Origin: Prosthecobacter debontii | Lineage (GTDB): Bacteria; Verrucomicrobiota; Verrucomicrobiia; Verrucomicrobiales; Akkermansiaceae | Length of the DNA stretch: 64,000 bases | Assembly (NCBI GenBank): GCA_945862245.1 | Contig: CAMAXN010000005.1 | Location: 1-64,000, forward strand | Direction of reading: 5' to 3' | Part shown: piece by piece, positions 1-8,952 of the stretch | How the letters are laid out: each line of letters opens with the position of its first letter | How positions within the stretch are numbered: the first letter of the stretch is position 1 | Position numbers and translations under genes: made by a program | Notes under the pieces: generated by a model | Databases searched by the model: none | Seen by the model: the letters and a program-made list of their open reading frames with translations, nothing else | What the model was told of the DNA's origin: nothing

Positions 1-429
1 TCCTCCGGCAATGGCGACGCGGGCGTGCGCGGCGGCGAGGCGGGTGATCTCTACGCCTTCATCAACGTCTCGGATCACGATATCTTCGAGCGCGAGGGAA
101 ATACACTTTTCTGCGATGTTCCGCTACCATTCAGCACCGCAGCTCTCGGCGGCGAGTTGAGGGTGCCGACCCTCGATGGCCAATCCTCCATCAAAATCCC
201 AACCGGCACCCAAGGCGGTACTACTTTCCGCGTCCGCGAAAAAGGCATGCCCTCACTTTCCGGCGGAACCAGAGGCGACCTCAATGTCACCGTCCAAGTC
301 GAGGTGCCGACGAAGCTCAACAAGGAACAAGAGGAAAAACTCCGTGCGTTTTCCGAGTCAATCGGCGATCACAACTCGCCGGTGCAGCACGGTTTCCTCG
401 AGAAAGCAAAACGCTTCTTCGATCTTTAA
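1..429 (+). CDS. dnaJ: DnaJ co-chaperone, C-terminal part (5' end outside window)
   Basis: The reading frame is open from base 1 and ends at a TAA at 427-429, so only the last ~142 residues are visible. They match the C-terminal substrate-binding and dimerisation region of DnaJ: GGEAGDLYAFI, then a conserved stretch with ALGGELRVPTLDG and KIPTGTQGG. This region works with DnaK in protein folding in the cytoplasm. The J domain and zinc-finger repeats must lie upstream of the window. The downstream neighbour on the opposite strand is only a displaced fragment of a methyltransferase gene, so the original convergent arrangement here has been disturbed. A CbpA-type paralogue cannot be excluded without the N-terminus. 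Confidence 0.9.
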   Translation, partial: SSGNGDAGVRGGEAGDLYAFINVSDHDIFEREGNTLFCDVPLPFSTAALGGELRVPTLDGQSSIKIPTGTQGGTTFRVREKGMPSLSGGTRGDLNVTVQVEVPTKLNKEQEEKLRAFSESIGDHNSPVQHGFLEKAKRFFDL

Positions 430-432
430 AAG

Positions 433-579
433 TCATCCTACCCAGATCGATTTCAAATAAGATTCCTCCGGGAAATCCTGTGGCATCGCGGCGGGTTCCA
501 TGTTCGGCATGGCGATCATGCGCATGAAATCGCTTTCCGTGATCACCCGGAAGTTCGTGCAGCAAAGCATCCAGCCGCC
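433..579 (-). pseudogene. Displaced 3' end of the RlmI-like methyltransferase gene
   Basis: Read on the minus strand this stretch encodes the last ~48 residues of the protein at 2052-2930, including the identical ending PEESYLKSIWVG followed by a stop codon at 433-435. The nucleotide match to 2052-2205 is close from about 457 on, with scattered differences and more divergence at the last ~25 bases. The similarity ends near 580, where unrelated sequence begins. The fragment has no start and is not a gene. It marks the left border of the insertion at 580-2051. Confidence 0.85.
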
Positions 580-780
580 CTCGAAGAGCAACACCGCCTC
601 TCAGAAGACATCCGCCTTGCCGAAAAACGCAAACGTAAGGCGCGCCGTGACATCGAGGATGACATCTAGAACCAGTGCGAGCTCCTCATCGCCAGCCTGG
701 AATCCCGCCTAACCCTAGGCCAGACCTACCAAGCCCATTTCACCATCCGGTTTCAGATAAAAAATCACCAACCTGCTTGA
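580..780 (+). pseudogene. Remnant of the C-terminus of a SNF2/DEAD-type helicase
   Basis: In frame 1 the translation runs from about ALEEQHRLSEDIRLAEK through KRKARRDIEDDI, then an in-frame TAG at 667-669, then NQCELLIASLESRL and FTIRFQI to a TGA at 778-780. The charged helix followed by a short LFTIRW-like ending resembles the C-terminal tail of large helicases found in restriction or phage-defence clusters. That family link is from memory of the tail motif and is an inference. The internal stop and the missing upstream part show the gene is dead. It lies directly before the Fic gene, inside the inserted segment. Confidence 0.5.
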
Positions 781-812
781 CTCATAACTTGACTGATAGT
801 TGACTCATATCC

Positions 813-1814
813 ATGCCCTACCAGCCGCAATTCACCATCACCCCGTCGCTTCTCGCTACGGTGGAGGAAATTGCAGCCCTTCGAGAGCGCATCCAAGGCG
901 CAGCGGTCGAGCTTTCTTGGATCCCCGCCTTACAAAAGGACACCCGCACCCGCAACGGCCACGCCTCCACCGCCATCGAGGGAAACCCCCTCACACTTGA
1001 GCAAGTCCGCGCCCTTGAGGAAGGCCGCGAGCCACTCGCGTCCGCGCCCCGCCACCGCCGCGAAGTCACTAATTACTTCGCCGGCCTTCGCTACGTGGAG
1101 AAAAACACGACACTGAAACGCATCCGCCACGAGCACCTCTTTGCCTTGCACCGACTACTCGCTGGGGAAGTCATGGATCAGGGCAGTGCAGGAGTCTATC
1201 GCAGCATCTCCGTCCGCGTCGGCGACCATTTTCCACCTCACCCGGATGATGTCTCACCCCTCATGCACGAGCTCCTCGACTGGTGGAACCACCGCTCCAC
1301 AGACATCTCGCCCATTCTCAGTTCTGCCATTCTCCACTACCGCTTCGAGGACATCCATCCCTTCGCCGATGGCAATGGCCGCACCGGGCGCGCCCTCGCC
1401 CTATGGGAACTTTACCGCCGTGGTTTCGATTCCCACCACATCTTCTCTGTCGATGAATATTATTGGGAAAACCGCCCCGCTTACTACGCGGCCCTTGCTC
1501 AAGTCCACAAGGCCGGCGGCGACCTCAGTCAATGGCTCGAATACTCCGCGCTCGGCTTGCGCCAAACCCTCGAACAAGTCTGGAAACGCGTGCTCCGCTT
1601 CCAAACCGCCCACCCGGAAAAAATCGCTCTCACACCCAAGCAAGAACACCTCCTAGGCCTCATCGCCGATCACGGCAACCTCGCTCCTGCACAAATTCGC
1701 AAGCTGCTCGATATCTCCAAGCAAGGTGCCATGAATGTCCTAAACCCACTCATTCAGGCAGGTCTTGTCGAAAAGCACGGCACCAACAAATCTGGTAAAT
1801 ACCGCATCAGATAA
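813..1814 (+). CDS. Fic family protein (AMP-transferase type)
   Basis: A 333-residue protein with the Fic core motif HPFADGNGRTGR at about residues 182-193. Its His and the Gly-Asn-Gly-Arg loop bind the nucleotide and transfer AMP to a hydroxyl side chain of a target protein. An N-terminal Fic_N-type region holds STAIEGN at about 52-58, matching the (S/T)xxxE(G/N) inhibitory helix, so this looks like a self-inhibited class II Fic. The C-terminus (about 273-333, from LTPKQEHLLGLI) looks like a winged helix, common in such proteins and possibly DNA-binding. The gene stands alone after a helicase remnant within the insertion. The protein target is unknown. Confidence 0.92.
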   Translation: MPYQPQFTITPSLLATVEEIAALRERIQGAAVELSWIPALQKDTRTRNGHASTAIEGNPLTLEQVRALEEGREPLASAPRHRREVTNYFAGLRYVEKNTTLKRIRHEHLFALHRLLAGEVMDQGSAGVYRSISVRVGDHFPPHPDDVSPLMHELLDWWNHRSTDISPILSSAILHYRFEDIHPFADGNGRTGRALALWELYRRGFDSHHIFSVDEYYWENRPAYYAALAQVHKAGGDLSQWLEYSALGLRQTLEQVWKRVLRFQTAHPEKIALTPKQEHLLGLIADHGNLAPAQIRKLLDISKQGAMNVLNPLIQAGLVEKHGTNKSGKYRIR

Positions 1815-2051
1815 TACCCACAGCCCCAACCGACCATCGCTGTCCAGTCGGGGCAGCTGCTTCATCGCAACATTTCTGCTGGAGGATATCTGAAGCAGGC
1901 GTATCGGAAGGGCATTTAGGCAGGGTGAGGGCTGTTTGTTTCCGCGTTGCCTTGTAGGGTTATGCTTGGCAGGGCGGATGCAATTTGAGGAAGGTTTTGA
2001 CAAAAATCCAGTTCCTCCATCTCCGCGGCGCTCCGGTTGCTGCCACGGCGA
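1815..2051. other. Gap between Fic gene and methyltransferase
   Basis: I see no credible gene, RNA or terminator with a U-tract here. Short ORFs on both strands have no recognisable features. This is the right part of the inserted segment, and the insert boundary appears to coincide with the stop codon of the methyltransferase at 2052. Confidence 0.5.
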
Positions 2052-2930
2052 TCAGCCGACCCAAATGCTCTTCAGGTAAGATTCCTCCGGAAAATCCTGC
2101 GGCATCGCGGCGGGTTCCATGTTCGGCATGGCGATCATGCGCATGAAATCGCTTTCCGTGATCCCTCGGAAGTTCGTGCAGCACAGCATCCAGCCGCCCT
2201 TTGCGAGCACCTTTGCCGCCAATTCCGCGAGTTGGCCGAAGTCTCTTTCCACGCGGAAGACATTGCCTTTTTCGTCGCGGGAAAAGGTCGGAGGGTCGAT
2301 AACGATCCCGTCGAATTTGCGGCCCTGTTTTGCGAACCGCTTGAGCCAGTGGAACGCATCGCCTTTGCAGAAATGGTGGGCGGCATCGTCCATCGCGTTG
2401 TGGCGGAAGTTCCGCTTCGCCCACTCCAGATAAACCGCCGAGAGATCGAGCGTGGTTGTTTCCCCGCCGCCCGTTGCACCCGCCACCGAGAAGCCGCCGG
2501 TGTAGGAAAACAGGTTGAGTAATTTTCCGCCGCCCGCCATCCGCCGCATGACCTCCGCACGGTTCAGGCGCTGGTCGAGGAAAATACCCTGCGAGTATCC
2601 ACTCTCAAAGGACACCTCGAAGGTTAGTCCGTTCTCGCGGATCAGGAGCGGCGTTTCCACCGCCTCGCCGTAAAGATGCACCGGTGAGTCCTTCTGGTGC
2701 TTATCGAGGCGTTTCCAGTAAACGCTTTTTTCGCTGGCCTTGAGCCATGATTTCACTTCTTCCGCAATCTCGCTACCCGGAGTTATCGCCATCCATTTCC
2801 CGGCATAGCTCTCCAGCGCGAAGCCCGGCACCGCATCACCCGCGCCATCGACCAGTCGCAGCGCATCCGTCCCACCATCTAGGATCGCGTCCCTTTTATC
2901 TATAGCCTCATCTAGCAACTTCCTAAGCAC
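2052..2930 (-). CDS. Class I SAM-dependent methyltransferase, RlmI-like
   Basis: A 292-residue protein resembling the catalytic part of 23S rRNA m5C methyltransferases (RlmI/RlmK type). Visible motifs are SGYSQGIFLDQR before the Rossmann fold, the SAM-binding motif LLNLFSYTGGFSVAG (about residues 137-151), and DPPTFSRDE, the usual catalytic-loop signature. Two adjacent cysteines in GGWMLCCTNF may include the catalytic one. The N-terminal PUA domain of full-length RlmI is absent, so target specificity is uncertain. The last ~48 codons are duplicated at 433-579. The gene reads towards the inserted Fic segment, and the heptanucleotide array at 2941-2979 lies directly upstream of its start. Confidence 0.85.
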   Translation of the reverse strand: MLRKLLDEAIDKRDAILDGGTDALRLVDGAGDAVPGFALESYAGKWMAITPGSEIAEEVKSWLKASEKSVYWKRLDKHQKDSPVHLYGEAVETPLLIRENGLTFEVSFESGYSQGIFLDQRLNRAEVMRRMAGGGKLLNLFSYTGGFSVAGATGGGETTTLDLSAVYLEWAKRNFRHNAMDDAAHHFCKGDAFHWLKRFAKQGRKFDGIVIDPPTFSRDEKGNVFRVERDFGQLAELAAKVLAKGGWMLCCTNFRGITESDFMRMIAMPNMEPAAMPQDFPEESYLKSIWVG

Positions 2931-2940
2931 GTCGGGGAGT

Positions 2941-3057
2941 AAACGCTGAACACTGAAAAGCTGAAACGCTGAATTTCGACTTTCCCGCCCCGCCTCATCA
3001 ACCCATCCTCCGCCCGTCCCTCTTCCTTGAGGTTTAAAGTTTAAAATTTAAAGTTTA
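2941..3057. repeat. Paired heptanucleotide arrays, copy 1
   Basis: Bases 2941-2979 hold units like AACGCTG, AACACTG and AAACGCTG. Bases 3022-3057 hold AGGTTTA, AAGTTTA, AAATTTA and AAGTTTA in tandem, preceded by CTTCCTTG. The second array runs straight into the ATG of the next gene, leaving no normal Shine-Dalgarno sequence. The spacer is rich in CCGCCC. Related arrays occur at 37865, 38576, 49723, 49777, 61953 and 62017. Confidence 0.75.
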
Positions 3058-4040
3058 TGAAAGTCCTCCTCACCACCACCTCCTACCAAGACACCCCAGG
3101 CTCTCACCACGATCTCCTTGCTAGCCAAGGCTGGGACATCACCCGCGAGCGTGGACCACTTTCCGAATCCCGCATGTTAGAGCTGGCGGAAATGGGTTTC
3201 GACGCCTTCCTCTGCGGCGACGATGCCATCACCCTGGCAGTGATTGAGAAGTCGCTCCCTCAGCTCAAAGTGATCAGCAAATACGGGATCGGCCTTGATA
3301 AGATCGACGTAGCTTTCGCTACTGTGCGGAAAATACCTGTCCTCAACACACCCGGCGTGAATCACACCACCGTGGCAGAGCACACCTTCGGCCTTCTCCT
3401 CGGAATCACCAAGAAGATCATCGAAAACGCTGCTGATGTCTCGAATGGCAAGTGGATCGCTGGCTGGAAAAAGCCGGTCGGGCACGAGATTCTCGGAAGC
3501 ACCATGGGGATTATCGGTCTCGGTCGCATCGGCAAGGAGGTCGCCACCCGAGCCAAGGCTTTCGGTATGTCCGTGATCGCTTATGATCCCTATTTCGACG
3601 AAGCCTTCGCGTCCGCGCACGAGGTGAAACGTTGCGCTACGATGGACGAGGTTCTACTCGGTTCCAATGTGGTAAGCCTGCACTGCTTCCTCGATGAATC
3701 GACCCGTGGGATGATCAATCGGGAAAAAATCGCGGAGATGAAGGACGGAGTTGTCGTCCTCAACTGCGCTCGTGGCGAACTCGTCGTGACCGATGATATT
3801 TACGAAGCACTCGTCAGTGGCAAAGTCGGCGGCTACGGAGCCGATGTCCTCGACGAAGAGCCGCCCCGCGCTGGCCACCCGCTCTTCACCGCCCCGAACT
3901 GCGTCATCACCAGTCACATCGCCTCACGCACTCACGAGAGCGTGGAGCGCCAGGCACTCCGAGCGACCCATAACCTCATCAACGCATTATCCGGCCAAGG
4001 CGATTGCAACTGCGCCAACGGCGTTATCGTCAATTCGTAA
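3057..4040 (+). CDS. D-isomer-specific 2-hydroxyacid dehydrogenase (phosphoglycerate-dehydrogenase-like)
   Basis: A 327-residue NAD-dependent dehydrogenase. The nucleotide-binding motif GLGRIGKEVATRAKAFG begins near residue 154. The catalytic Arg is in NCARGELV (about 239), the Glu in DEEPPRAGHPLF (about 267) and the His in SHIASRT (about 287). The family oxidises or reduces D-2-hydroxy acids. The GVNHTTVAEHTFGLLL stretch and the overall form are close to SerA-type proteins, but the C-terminal ACT regulatory domain of long SerA is missing. The true substrate could be 3-phosphoglycerate, glycerate or another hydroxy acid. The start codon directly follows a heptanucleotide array, so translation may begin on an unstructured AT-rich leader. 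Confidence 0.88.
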   Translation: MKVLLTTTSYQDTPGSHHDLLASQGWDITRERGPLSESRMLELAEMGFDAFLCGDDAITLAVIEKSLPQLKVISKYGIGLDKIDVAFATVRKIPVLNTPGVNHTTVAEHTFGLLLGITKKIIENAADVSNGKWIAGWKKPVGHEILGSTMGIIGLGRIGKEVATRAKAFGMSVIAYDPYFDEAFASAHEVKRCATMDEVLLGSNVVSLHCFLDESTRGMINREKIAEMKDGVVVLNCARGELVVTDDIYEALVSGKVGGYGADVLDEEPPRAGHPLFTAPNCVITSHIASRTHESVERQALRATHNLINALSGQGDCNCANGVIVNS

Positions 4041-4567
4041 TTTTGACTTGGGCGGGCAACATGCAGCGGGAAACCTGATTTTGTATGACTGCTTTCGCAG
4101 GGCAGACGTATACCCTATGCCAAAAGGATTGGCTTGGTCATTTTCTTTCTTTGTCATGCGTGTAAGTGCTTTAGTTAGCCCGTTTTTGCTTTAAGAGGGC
4201 AATATGATTGAAGCAGGTTTGGGCACACACGGGAAGGTATTTTGTCACCATTTATCACCACTTGGCGGGATGGAAACAGTTCTCGTAAAGTTGACACCGC
4301 AACACCAGGTATGGACACGCACCCATCCCCACCGCGCACCGAACTCGACCTGATCACCGAACAGGAATGGGGCTTGGCACACCCCAGTAGCCTACGCGGA
4401 AAAACTCCGGCGGAAAAACTCCGCCCAGGCCGCCGCGCCAAAAAGACACCGGAGCTTAGGACTCTTATTATCAAACAAAATATCAATCCTAAAGGCCCCC
4501 AAACAAACGTAATTGTCACCATAACAAAATCGGCACCCGTAGCGCCTGTGATGAGGTTGCCGCCGCT
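4041..4567. other. 527-base gap without a supported gene
   Basis: A reading frame of about 110 codons (4242-4571) crosses this gap, but it has no signal peptide, domain or supporting context and overlaps the next start, so I do not call it. No terminator with a clear U-tract was seen. The promoter of the phosphatase gene should lie in the right half. Confidence 0.4.
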
Positions 4568-6832
4568 ATGAAATTACTCATCTCCACTTTATACCTTACC
4601 ACCTTCGCATACGCCCTTGCGGCGGATCCCACGTTCGATCACGGCGTCGCCTCCGGGGCACCCATGGCCGATTCCATTGTGCTCTGGACACGCGTTACTC
4701 CTGCCGACGCCAATCCCGTTTCAGTCAATTGGGAAATCTCCACCACCAATACATTCGCCACACTCCAAGCGAGCGGAACCGTCACTGCGCAGTCCGCCCA
4801 AGACTATACCGTCAAGGTCATCCCAAGCAGCCTCGCTGCAAACACCACCTACTACTTCCGTTTTAGCGCAAACAGTGGTGCCATCGTTTCCCCAGTCGGA
4901 AAAACCAAAACCCTGCCTACCGGCCCCACCAGCCAGGCCAGATTCGCCGTCTTTAGCTGCGCTAATATCACCGCAGAATACTTCGATGCTTACGCAAAAG
5001 CCGCCCACGTCGGCGACTACGATGCTCTCATCCACGTTGGTGACTACATCTACGAATACGCCAAAGGTGGCTACGTCGCCGCAGAAGACAACTTCGCGAA
5101 ATTCGGCTTCGAGCCAGATAAAGAGTGCACCACCCTGAGCGACTACCGCAAGCGCCACGCCCAATACAACCGCCAGCCCAGTCTCCAGTCCGCCCGTGCC
5201 TCCGCTCCGCTCATCTGCATCTGGGACGACCATGAAACCGCCAATGATGCCTACGCCGGCGGTGCCCAAAACCACAGCCCCGAGACGGAAGGCACATGGA
5301 ATGACCGCGTAGCCGTAGCCCTGCAAGCTTACTACGAATGGAACCCCGTGCGCGAGCCACTCAGCGGCAACCGCAAAGAAGCCTACACCACCTACAACTT
5401 CGGTGACTTGCTCTCCCTCCACATGCTTGAGACCCGCCTCGTCGCCCGCGATAAGCAGCTTGAACTCGCCCCTACCAATGCGGAAGTCGGTGCTCGGATC
5501 ACGCAAATCCTCAGCAATCCCACACTCACCGTGCAATACGCCACCACGTACGGGCTCACACCACCATCCGGTCCTACCGATGTGGCTGGCATCACCGCCT
5601 TTAGCACCGCGCTCGGCCCATTGGTATTCAACGAAATGGTCTTCGCCAACGTCACTGCCATGTATTCTGGCAACCGCAACCTCCTCGGCGCTACCCAACT
5701 CGGCTGGCTCCAAGGGCAAATGGCCACATCCAACGCCACCTACCAAGTCCTCGGCCAACAAGTGCTCATGGGCAACATGACCATGCCCGCCGAGCTACTC
5801 ATCGAACTGGCAAACAACACCGTCAACCCCGCCACCATCGTCAAATACGCCACCCCCATCGCCAAGCTCGCCGCAGGCTTCCCATTCGCCTCACTCACAC
5901 CAGCGGAGCAAGCCGCCTATACCAACGCCACCCCGCTTCCCTACAATACGGATGCATGGGACGGCTACGGCAAAGAGCGTGAGACCATCCTCCAAACCGC
6001 GTTGGCCTACAATAAAAAGCTCGTCGTCTTCGCCGGTGACACCCACAACGCTTGGGTCAACCAGCTCAAGACCATGTCACCCACCGGTTCCGGCGTTGCT
6101 CCGAATGGCACCGTCGCTGGTATCGAGCTTGCCACCCCCGGTGTTTCCTCACCCGGCATTGAGAAATACTTCCCCGGTCAAGAAGGCATCCTCCGCGATC
6201 TCTTCCTCGGCTACAGCTCAGGACTCAAATACGCCAACCTCTCCAATCGCGGCTACCTGGACGTCACCTTCACCCCTACCAACATCGAGGCGAAATTCTT
6301 CTTCAAACAACGCTCCGGCAGCAGTGAGTGGAAGACCCAACCCATCACCTCCACCGATGCGAAAAACCTCAGCATTGGAACCCTCAGCGACACCACCGAA
6401 CTCGACACCGATCTTGACGGCCTTAACAACTGGCGCGAATTCCTCTCCGGCACATCCACCACCGTGGCAGACACCGACTCCGATGGCATCAACGACAGCA
6501 ACGAATTCGCCAACGTGCTCTTCGGTCTCGATCCGCGCACTCCTAACAACCTCCAAACCGTGCTCGGCCAAATCGAACAACGTGGAAAAGACGCTGTAGT
6601 TGCCAATCCGTCCCTATTCAACCTCTACAACGCCACCACCATCCAAGACCTTCGCGGAACTGGCAACCTCCTCGTACAAGCCGCGAACAACAAAGTCGCC
6701 CTCAGACTGCCCGTAGAAAAATCCGGCGACCTCGGTGGTTGGACCCCTGCCGGCGAGTTATTTCTCGAGCTCGACCAAAGCGAGTTCCCTGGCAAGCAGT
6801 TCTTCCGCTTTGACTCCGTTCTCGGCGAATAA
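4568..6832 (+). CDS. Secreted PhoD-like alkaline phosphatase/phosphodiesterase with calcium repeats
   Basis: A 754-residue protein with a signal peptide (cleavage likely after ALA, about residue 18) and a PhoD N-terminal beta domain (FDHGVASGAP, SIVLWTRV). The PhoD metallophosphatase domain follows, with HVGDYIYEY (about 157-165), CIWDDHETANDAY (about 217-229) and VVFAGDTHNAW (about 486-496) supplying metal ligands. Such enzymes hydrolyse phosphomonoesters or diesters outside the cell using Fe and Ca. After the catalytic domain come thrombospondin type 3-like calcium repeats (DTDLDGLNNW, DTDSDGINDSNE, about 614-645) and a ~90-residue C-terminal region of unknown fold. A strong terminator follows the stop, so the gene is probably transcribed alone. 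Confidence 0.9.
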   Translation: MKLLISTLYLTTFAYALAADPTFDHGVASGAPMADSIVLWTRVTPADANPVSVNWEISTTNTFATLQASGTVTAQSAQDYTVKVIPSSLAANTTYYFRFSANSGAIVSPVGKTKTLPTGPTSQARFAVFSCANITAEYFDAYAKAAHVGDYDALIHVGDYIYEYAKGGYVAAEDNFAKFGFEPDKECTTLSDYRKRHAQYNRQPSLQSARASAPLICIWDDHETANDAYAGGAQNHSPETEGTWNDRVAVALQAYYEWNPVREPLSGNRKEAYTTYNFGDLLSLHMLETRLVARDKQLELAPTNAEVGARITQILSNPTLTVQYATTYGLTPPSGPTDVAGITAFSTALGPLVFNEMVFANVTAMYSGNRNLLGATQLGWLQGQMATSNATYQVLGQQVLMGNMTMPAELLIELANNTVNPATIVKYATPIAKLAAGFPFASLTPAEQAAYTNATPLPYNTDAWDGYGKERETILQTALAYNKKLVVFAGDTHNAWVNQLKTMSPTGSGVAPNGTVAGIELATPGVSSPGIEKYFPGQEGILRDLFLGYSSGLKYANLSNRGYLDVTFTPTNIEAKFFFKQRSGSSEWKTQPITSTDAKNLSIGTLSDTTELDTDLDGLNNWREFLSGTSTTVADTDSDGINDSNEFANVLFGLDPRTPNNLQTVLGQIEQRGKDAVVANPSLFNLYNATTIQDLRGTGNLLVQAANNKVALRLPVEKSGDLGGWTPAGELFLELDQSEFPGKQFFRFDSVLGE

Positions 6833-6851
6833 GTAAATCCTCTAAAGAATC

Positions 6852-6887
6852 AGCACAGCCTTCCTCCGGGGTGGCTGTGCTTTTTCT
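6852..6887 (+). terminator. Rho-independent terminator after the PhoD-like gene
   Basis: A 9-bp perfect stem, AGCACAGCC (6852-6860) with GGCTGTGCT (6873-6881), is followed by a T-rich tract. It sits 20 bases after the stop codon. Confidence 0.88.
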
Positions 6888-6944
6888 TTCCCCCTAATTA
6901 CAACTAATTACTAATTAAGCGATACTAAGCTCATTCTTGAGAGG

Positions 6945-7426
6945 CTACGAAGCATGGGGTACCGGTCGAGATGCTCCGGAAGCCGTCATGACGAAAATGA
7001 CGAAAATGCCGCAGACCTGGACACGGGCTCACTCTACGGCGCGGTGGCCTACGCCTATCAGATCGGCAAATACGAGGTCACCAACGCCCAGTATGGCGCG
7101 TTTCTCAATGCCGTAGACCCCACGGGTACCAATGCCAACGGCGTCTACAATTCCTGCATGGGCAGCAATACGCATGGCGGCATCACTTACACCGCAAGCG
7201 CGGCCAGCGGCGCGAAATACACCATCCGCGCCAACATGGGCAATTAGCCGGTGAATTACGTGAGCTTGTATGACTCGGTCCGCTTCACCAACTGGATGAA
7301 TAATGGCCAAGGCACAGGCAGCACCGAGGACGGAGCCTACACGCTCAGCGGGAATAGCGGTATCATCACCAAGAGTGTCGGTGCCACCGTCTATCTTCCC
7401 AGCGAGAACGAATGGTATAAGGGTAT
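6945..7426 (+). pseudogene. Broken SUMF1/formylglycine-generating-enzyme-type gene
   Basis: From about 7038 the translation reads GAVAYAYQIGKYEVTNAQY, then KYTIRANMGN, an in-frame TAG at 7245-7247, and in the same frame PVNYVSLYDSVRFTNWMNNG and GATVYLPSENEWYKG. These are the conserved blocks of SUMF1-type (EgtB/PvdO/FGE superfamily) secreted proteins common in Verrucomicrobia. The domain normally continues after ENEWYK with a catalytic C-terminal half, but here the similarity ends at about 7426 and unrelated sequence follows. The upstream part lacks a signal peptide. A nonsense mutation plus loss of the 3' half make this a dead gene. Confidence 0.85.
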
Positions 7427-7750
7427 AAGGCGGCCTATTGTTGCGGTTGCTAGGAATTTGCTTTCTGTGGGAGTCCTCCCTGAAAGAGCTATTGGGTCGG
7501 ACCGGAGGGCGGGGAAAAGGGTTTGTTCCCTGCGCGACCAAAGCGTCGGCCGCCCCGCGTGGCGCGGAGTCCGTGTAACTCGACTGGAATCCCGGTTGAC
7601 AACCGTGGATCCGCGGTCGGCAAGTTCATCGCGGTGGTGCGGAAGAAGCGTCGTTCGATCGACTTACAGCCATGATCGCCCCGCTGATTTAACTTTATCT
7701 ATAAGCCTCCTTAGCCCATACCCCACTTGCCACGAAGGCAACATGTGTAA
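7427..7750. other. 324-base gap, unassigned
   Basis: This GC-rich stretch begins at the break point of the SUMF1 pseudogene and ends at the LacI regulator. I recognise no protein similarity. It may be the remains of whatever replaced the 3' half of the SUMF1 gene. The regulator's promoter should lie in the AT-richer last 70 bases. Confidence 0.35.
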
Positions 7751-8836
7751 ATGTTAAGTAATATGGACGTGAAAGAACCAGCCGCCGAAGTGAACCAGCA
7801 AATGATTGCTAATCGTTTACAAATTTCACGCGCAACGGTCTCTCGCTGTTTCACCAATCACCCCGGCATTAATCCCGTTACCCGAGCGCGAGTATTCCAG
7901 TTTGCCGCCGAGGTCGGCTATGTCCATCTTCAAATGCGGACGACCCGCTCGAACCGAAAAAAAGGTGCTAAAAGGATCTTCGGCGTGCTGATTTGTTCGG
8001 CAGAGGAGGAATACAACCGGACTGATTACCAGAATCCGAGTGAGCAGATTCTTGCCGGCGTGACCGATTGTGCCCACCTCAATGATGCGAATATCGAGGT
8101 GCATCTCATCGACCCCAAGGTGTGTAGCTTGAATGACCCCGCTTTCCTGCAGATTGAAAAACTTTGCAGCCGCTGGGACGGTCTACTGCTGGTCTATCCT
8201 TTTCCCGACCCTGTTCTCAACCACCTAGCGCCGCGGGTGCCGCTGGTTTCGCTGGTGGAGCAATTCGACCACACCGGAATCGATTGCGTGGACGTGGATC
8301 ACTACAAGGGAATCTCCGCCGTTATTGACCACCTCGTCAAACACGGTCACCGCCACATCGGATTTTTTACCCGGCGTTACGAGGTGGAGGCAAGTTGGTC
8401 ATATCGCCGATACGCCGCTTTCATGGAGGCGATGGTAAGACTGAGAATACCGTTGGCAGCCGAGGATATCGTCAATGTCTTCCCTTCACACGAAGGTGAC
8501 TACGAATCCAGCATCGATTACGCAGCTGAGCGTACCCGGAACGGAGTCACCGCATGGGTTTGCGCAGCTGACCATCAAGCATACGATCTTGTCCGCAGTT
8601 TTGAAAAGCGCGGCATTATTGTGCCAGACACGGTTTCTGTGACGGGATTCGACGGCATCGAGACGCCGCCCGATGCACCCACTCTGAGCACAATTGTCAT
8701 TCCATTTCGCGAGATAGGCACCATCGGGACTCAGCGTTTGGTCGAGCGGGCGCAAAAACGCTTCGGCTCCGCCCAACATGTACTGATCGATTGTCGCCTG
8801 AGGGCCGGCACCACGGTCGGTCCCGCCCGTCTATGA
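7751..8836 (+). CDS. LacI-family transcriptional regulator
   Basis: A 361-residue protein with an N-terminal LacI helix-turn-helix (MIANRLQISRATVSRCF, about residues 18-34) followed by a hinge and a periplasmic-binding-protein-like sugar sensor domain (IFGVLICS near 76 onwards; VSLVEQF; DHLVKHGHRHIGFFT; SVTGFDGIETP). Such proteins bind palindromic operators and release or bind them on sensing a sugar. ATG at 7763 is an alternative start four codons later. The gene lies just upstream of the phosphorylase-symporter operon at the edge of the glucan locus, which makes it the natural candidate regulator of that locus. Its ligand, and whether it binds the ATTGCA palindromes, are inferences. Confidence 0.9.
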   Translation: MLSNMDVKEPAAEVNQQMIANRLQISRATVSRCFTNHPGINPVTRARVFQFAAEVGYVHLQMRTTRSNRKKGAKRIFGVLICSAEEEYNRTDYQNPSEQILAGVTDCAHLNDANIEVHLIDPKVCSLNDPAFLQIEKLCSRWDGLLLVYPFPDPVLNHLAPRVPLVSLVEQFDHTGIDCVDVDHYKGISAVIDHLVKHGHRHIGFFTRRYEVEASWSYRRYAAFMEAMVRLRIPLAAEDIVNVFPSHEGDYESSIDYAAERTRNGVTAWVCAADHQAYDLVRSFEKRGIIVPDTVSVTGFDGIETPPDAPTLSTIVIPFREIGTIGTQRLVERAQKRFGSAQHVLIDCRLRAGTTVGPARL

Positions 8837-8952
8837 GCCGCTAAGCAAGCTCAAGGGGCAGGTGTATCCACTTGCATTAGTTACGTCTATCACACGCTCT
8901 CGCGACCGCTCTAAGATTTCTTTTCGGTGTCCGCTTCAATGAGGTAACACGC

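Noticed and set aside
580..2051. Intact integrative element with integrase
   Set aside because: No integrase or recombinase frame exists in the segment; only the flanking duplication suggests integration.
4242..4571. A ~110-codon open frame before the PhoD-like gene
   Set aside because: No signal, domain or conserved-looking motif, biased Lys/Pro content and overlap with the next start; most likely non-coding.
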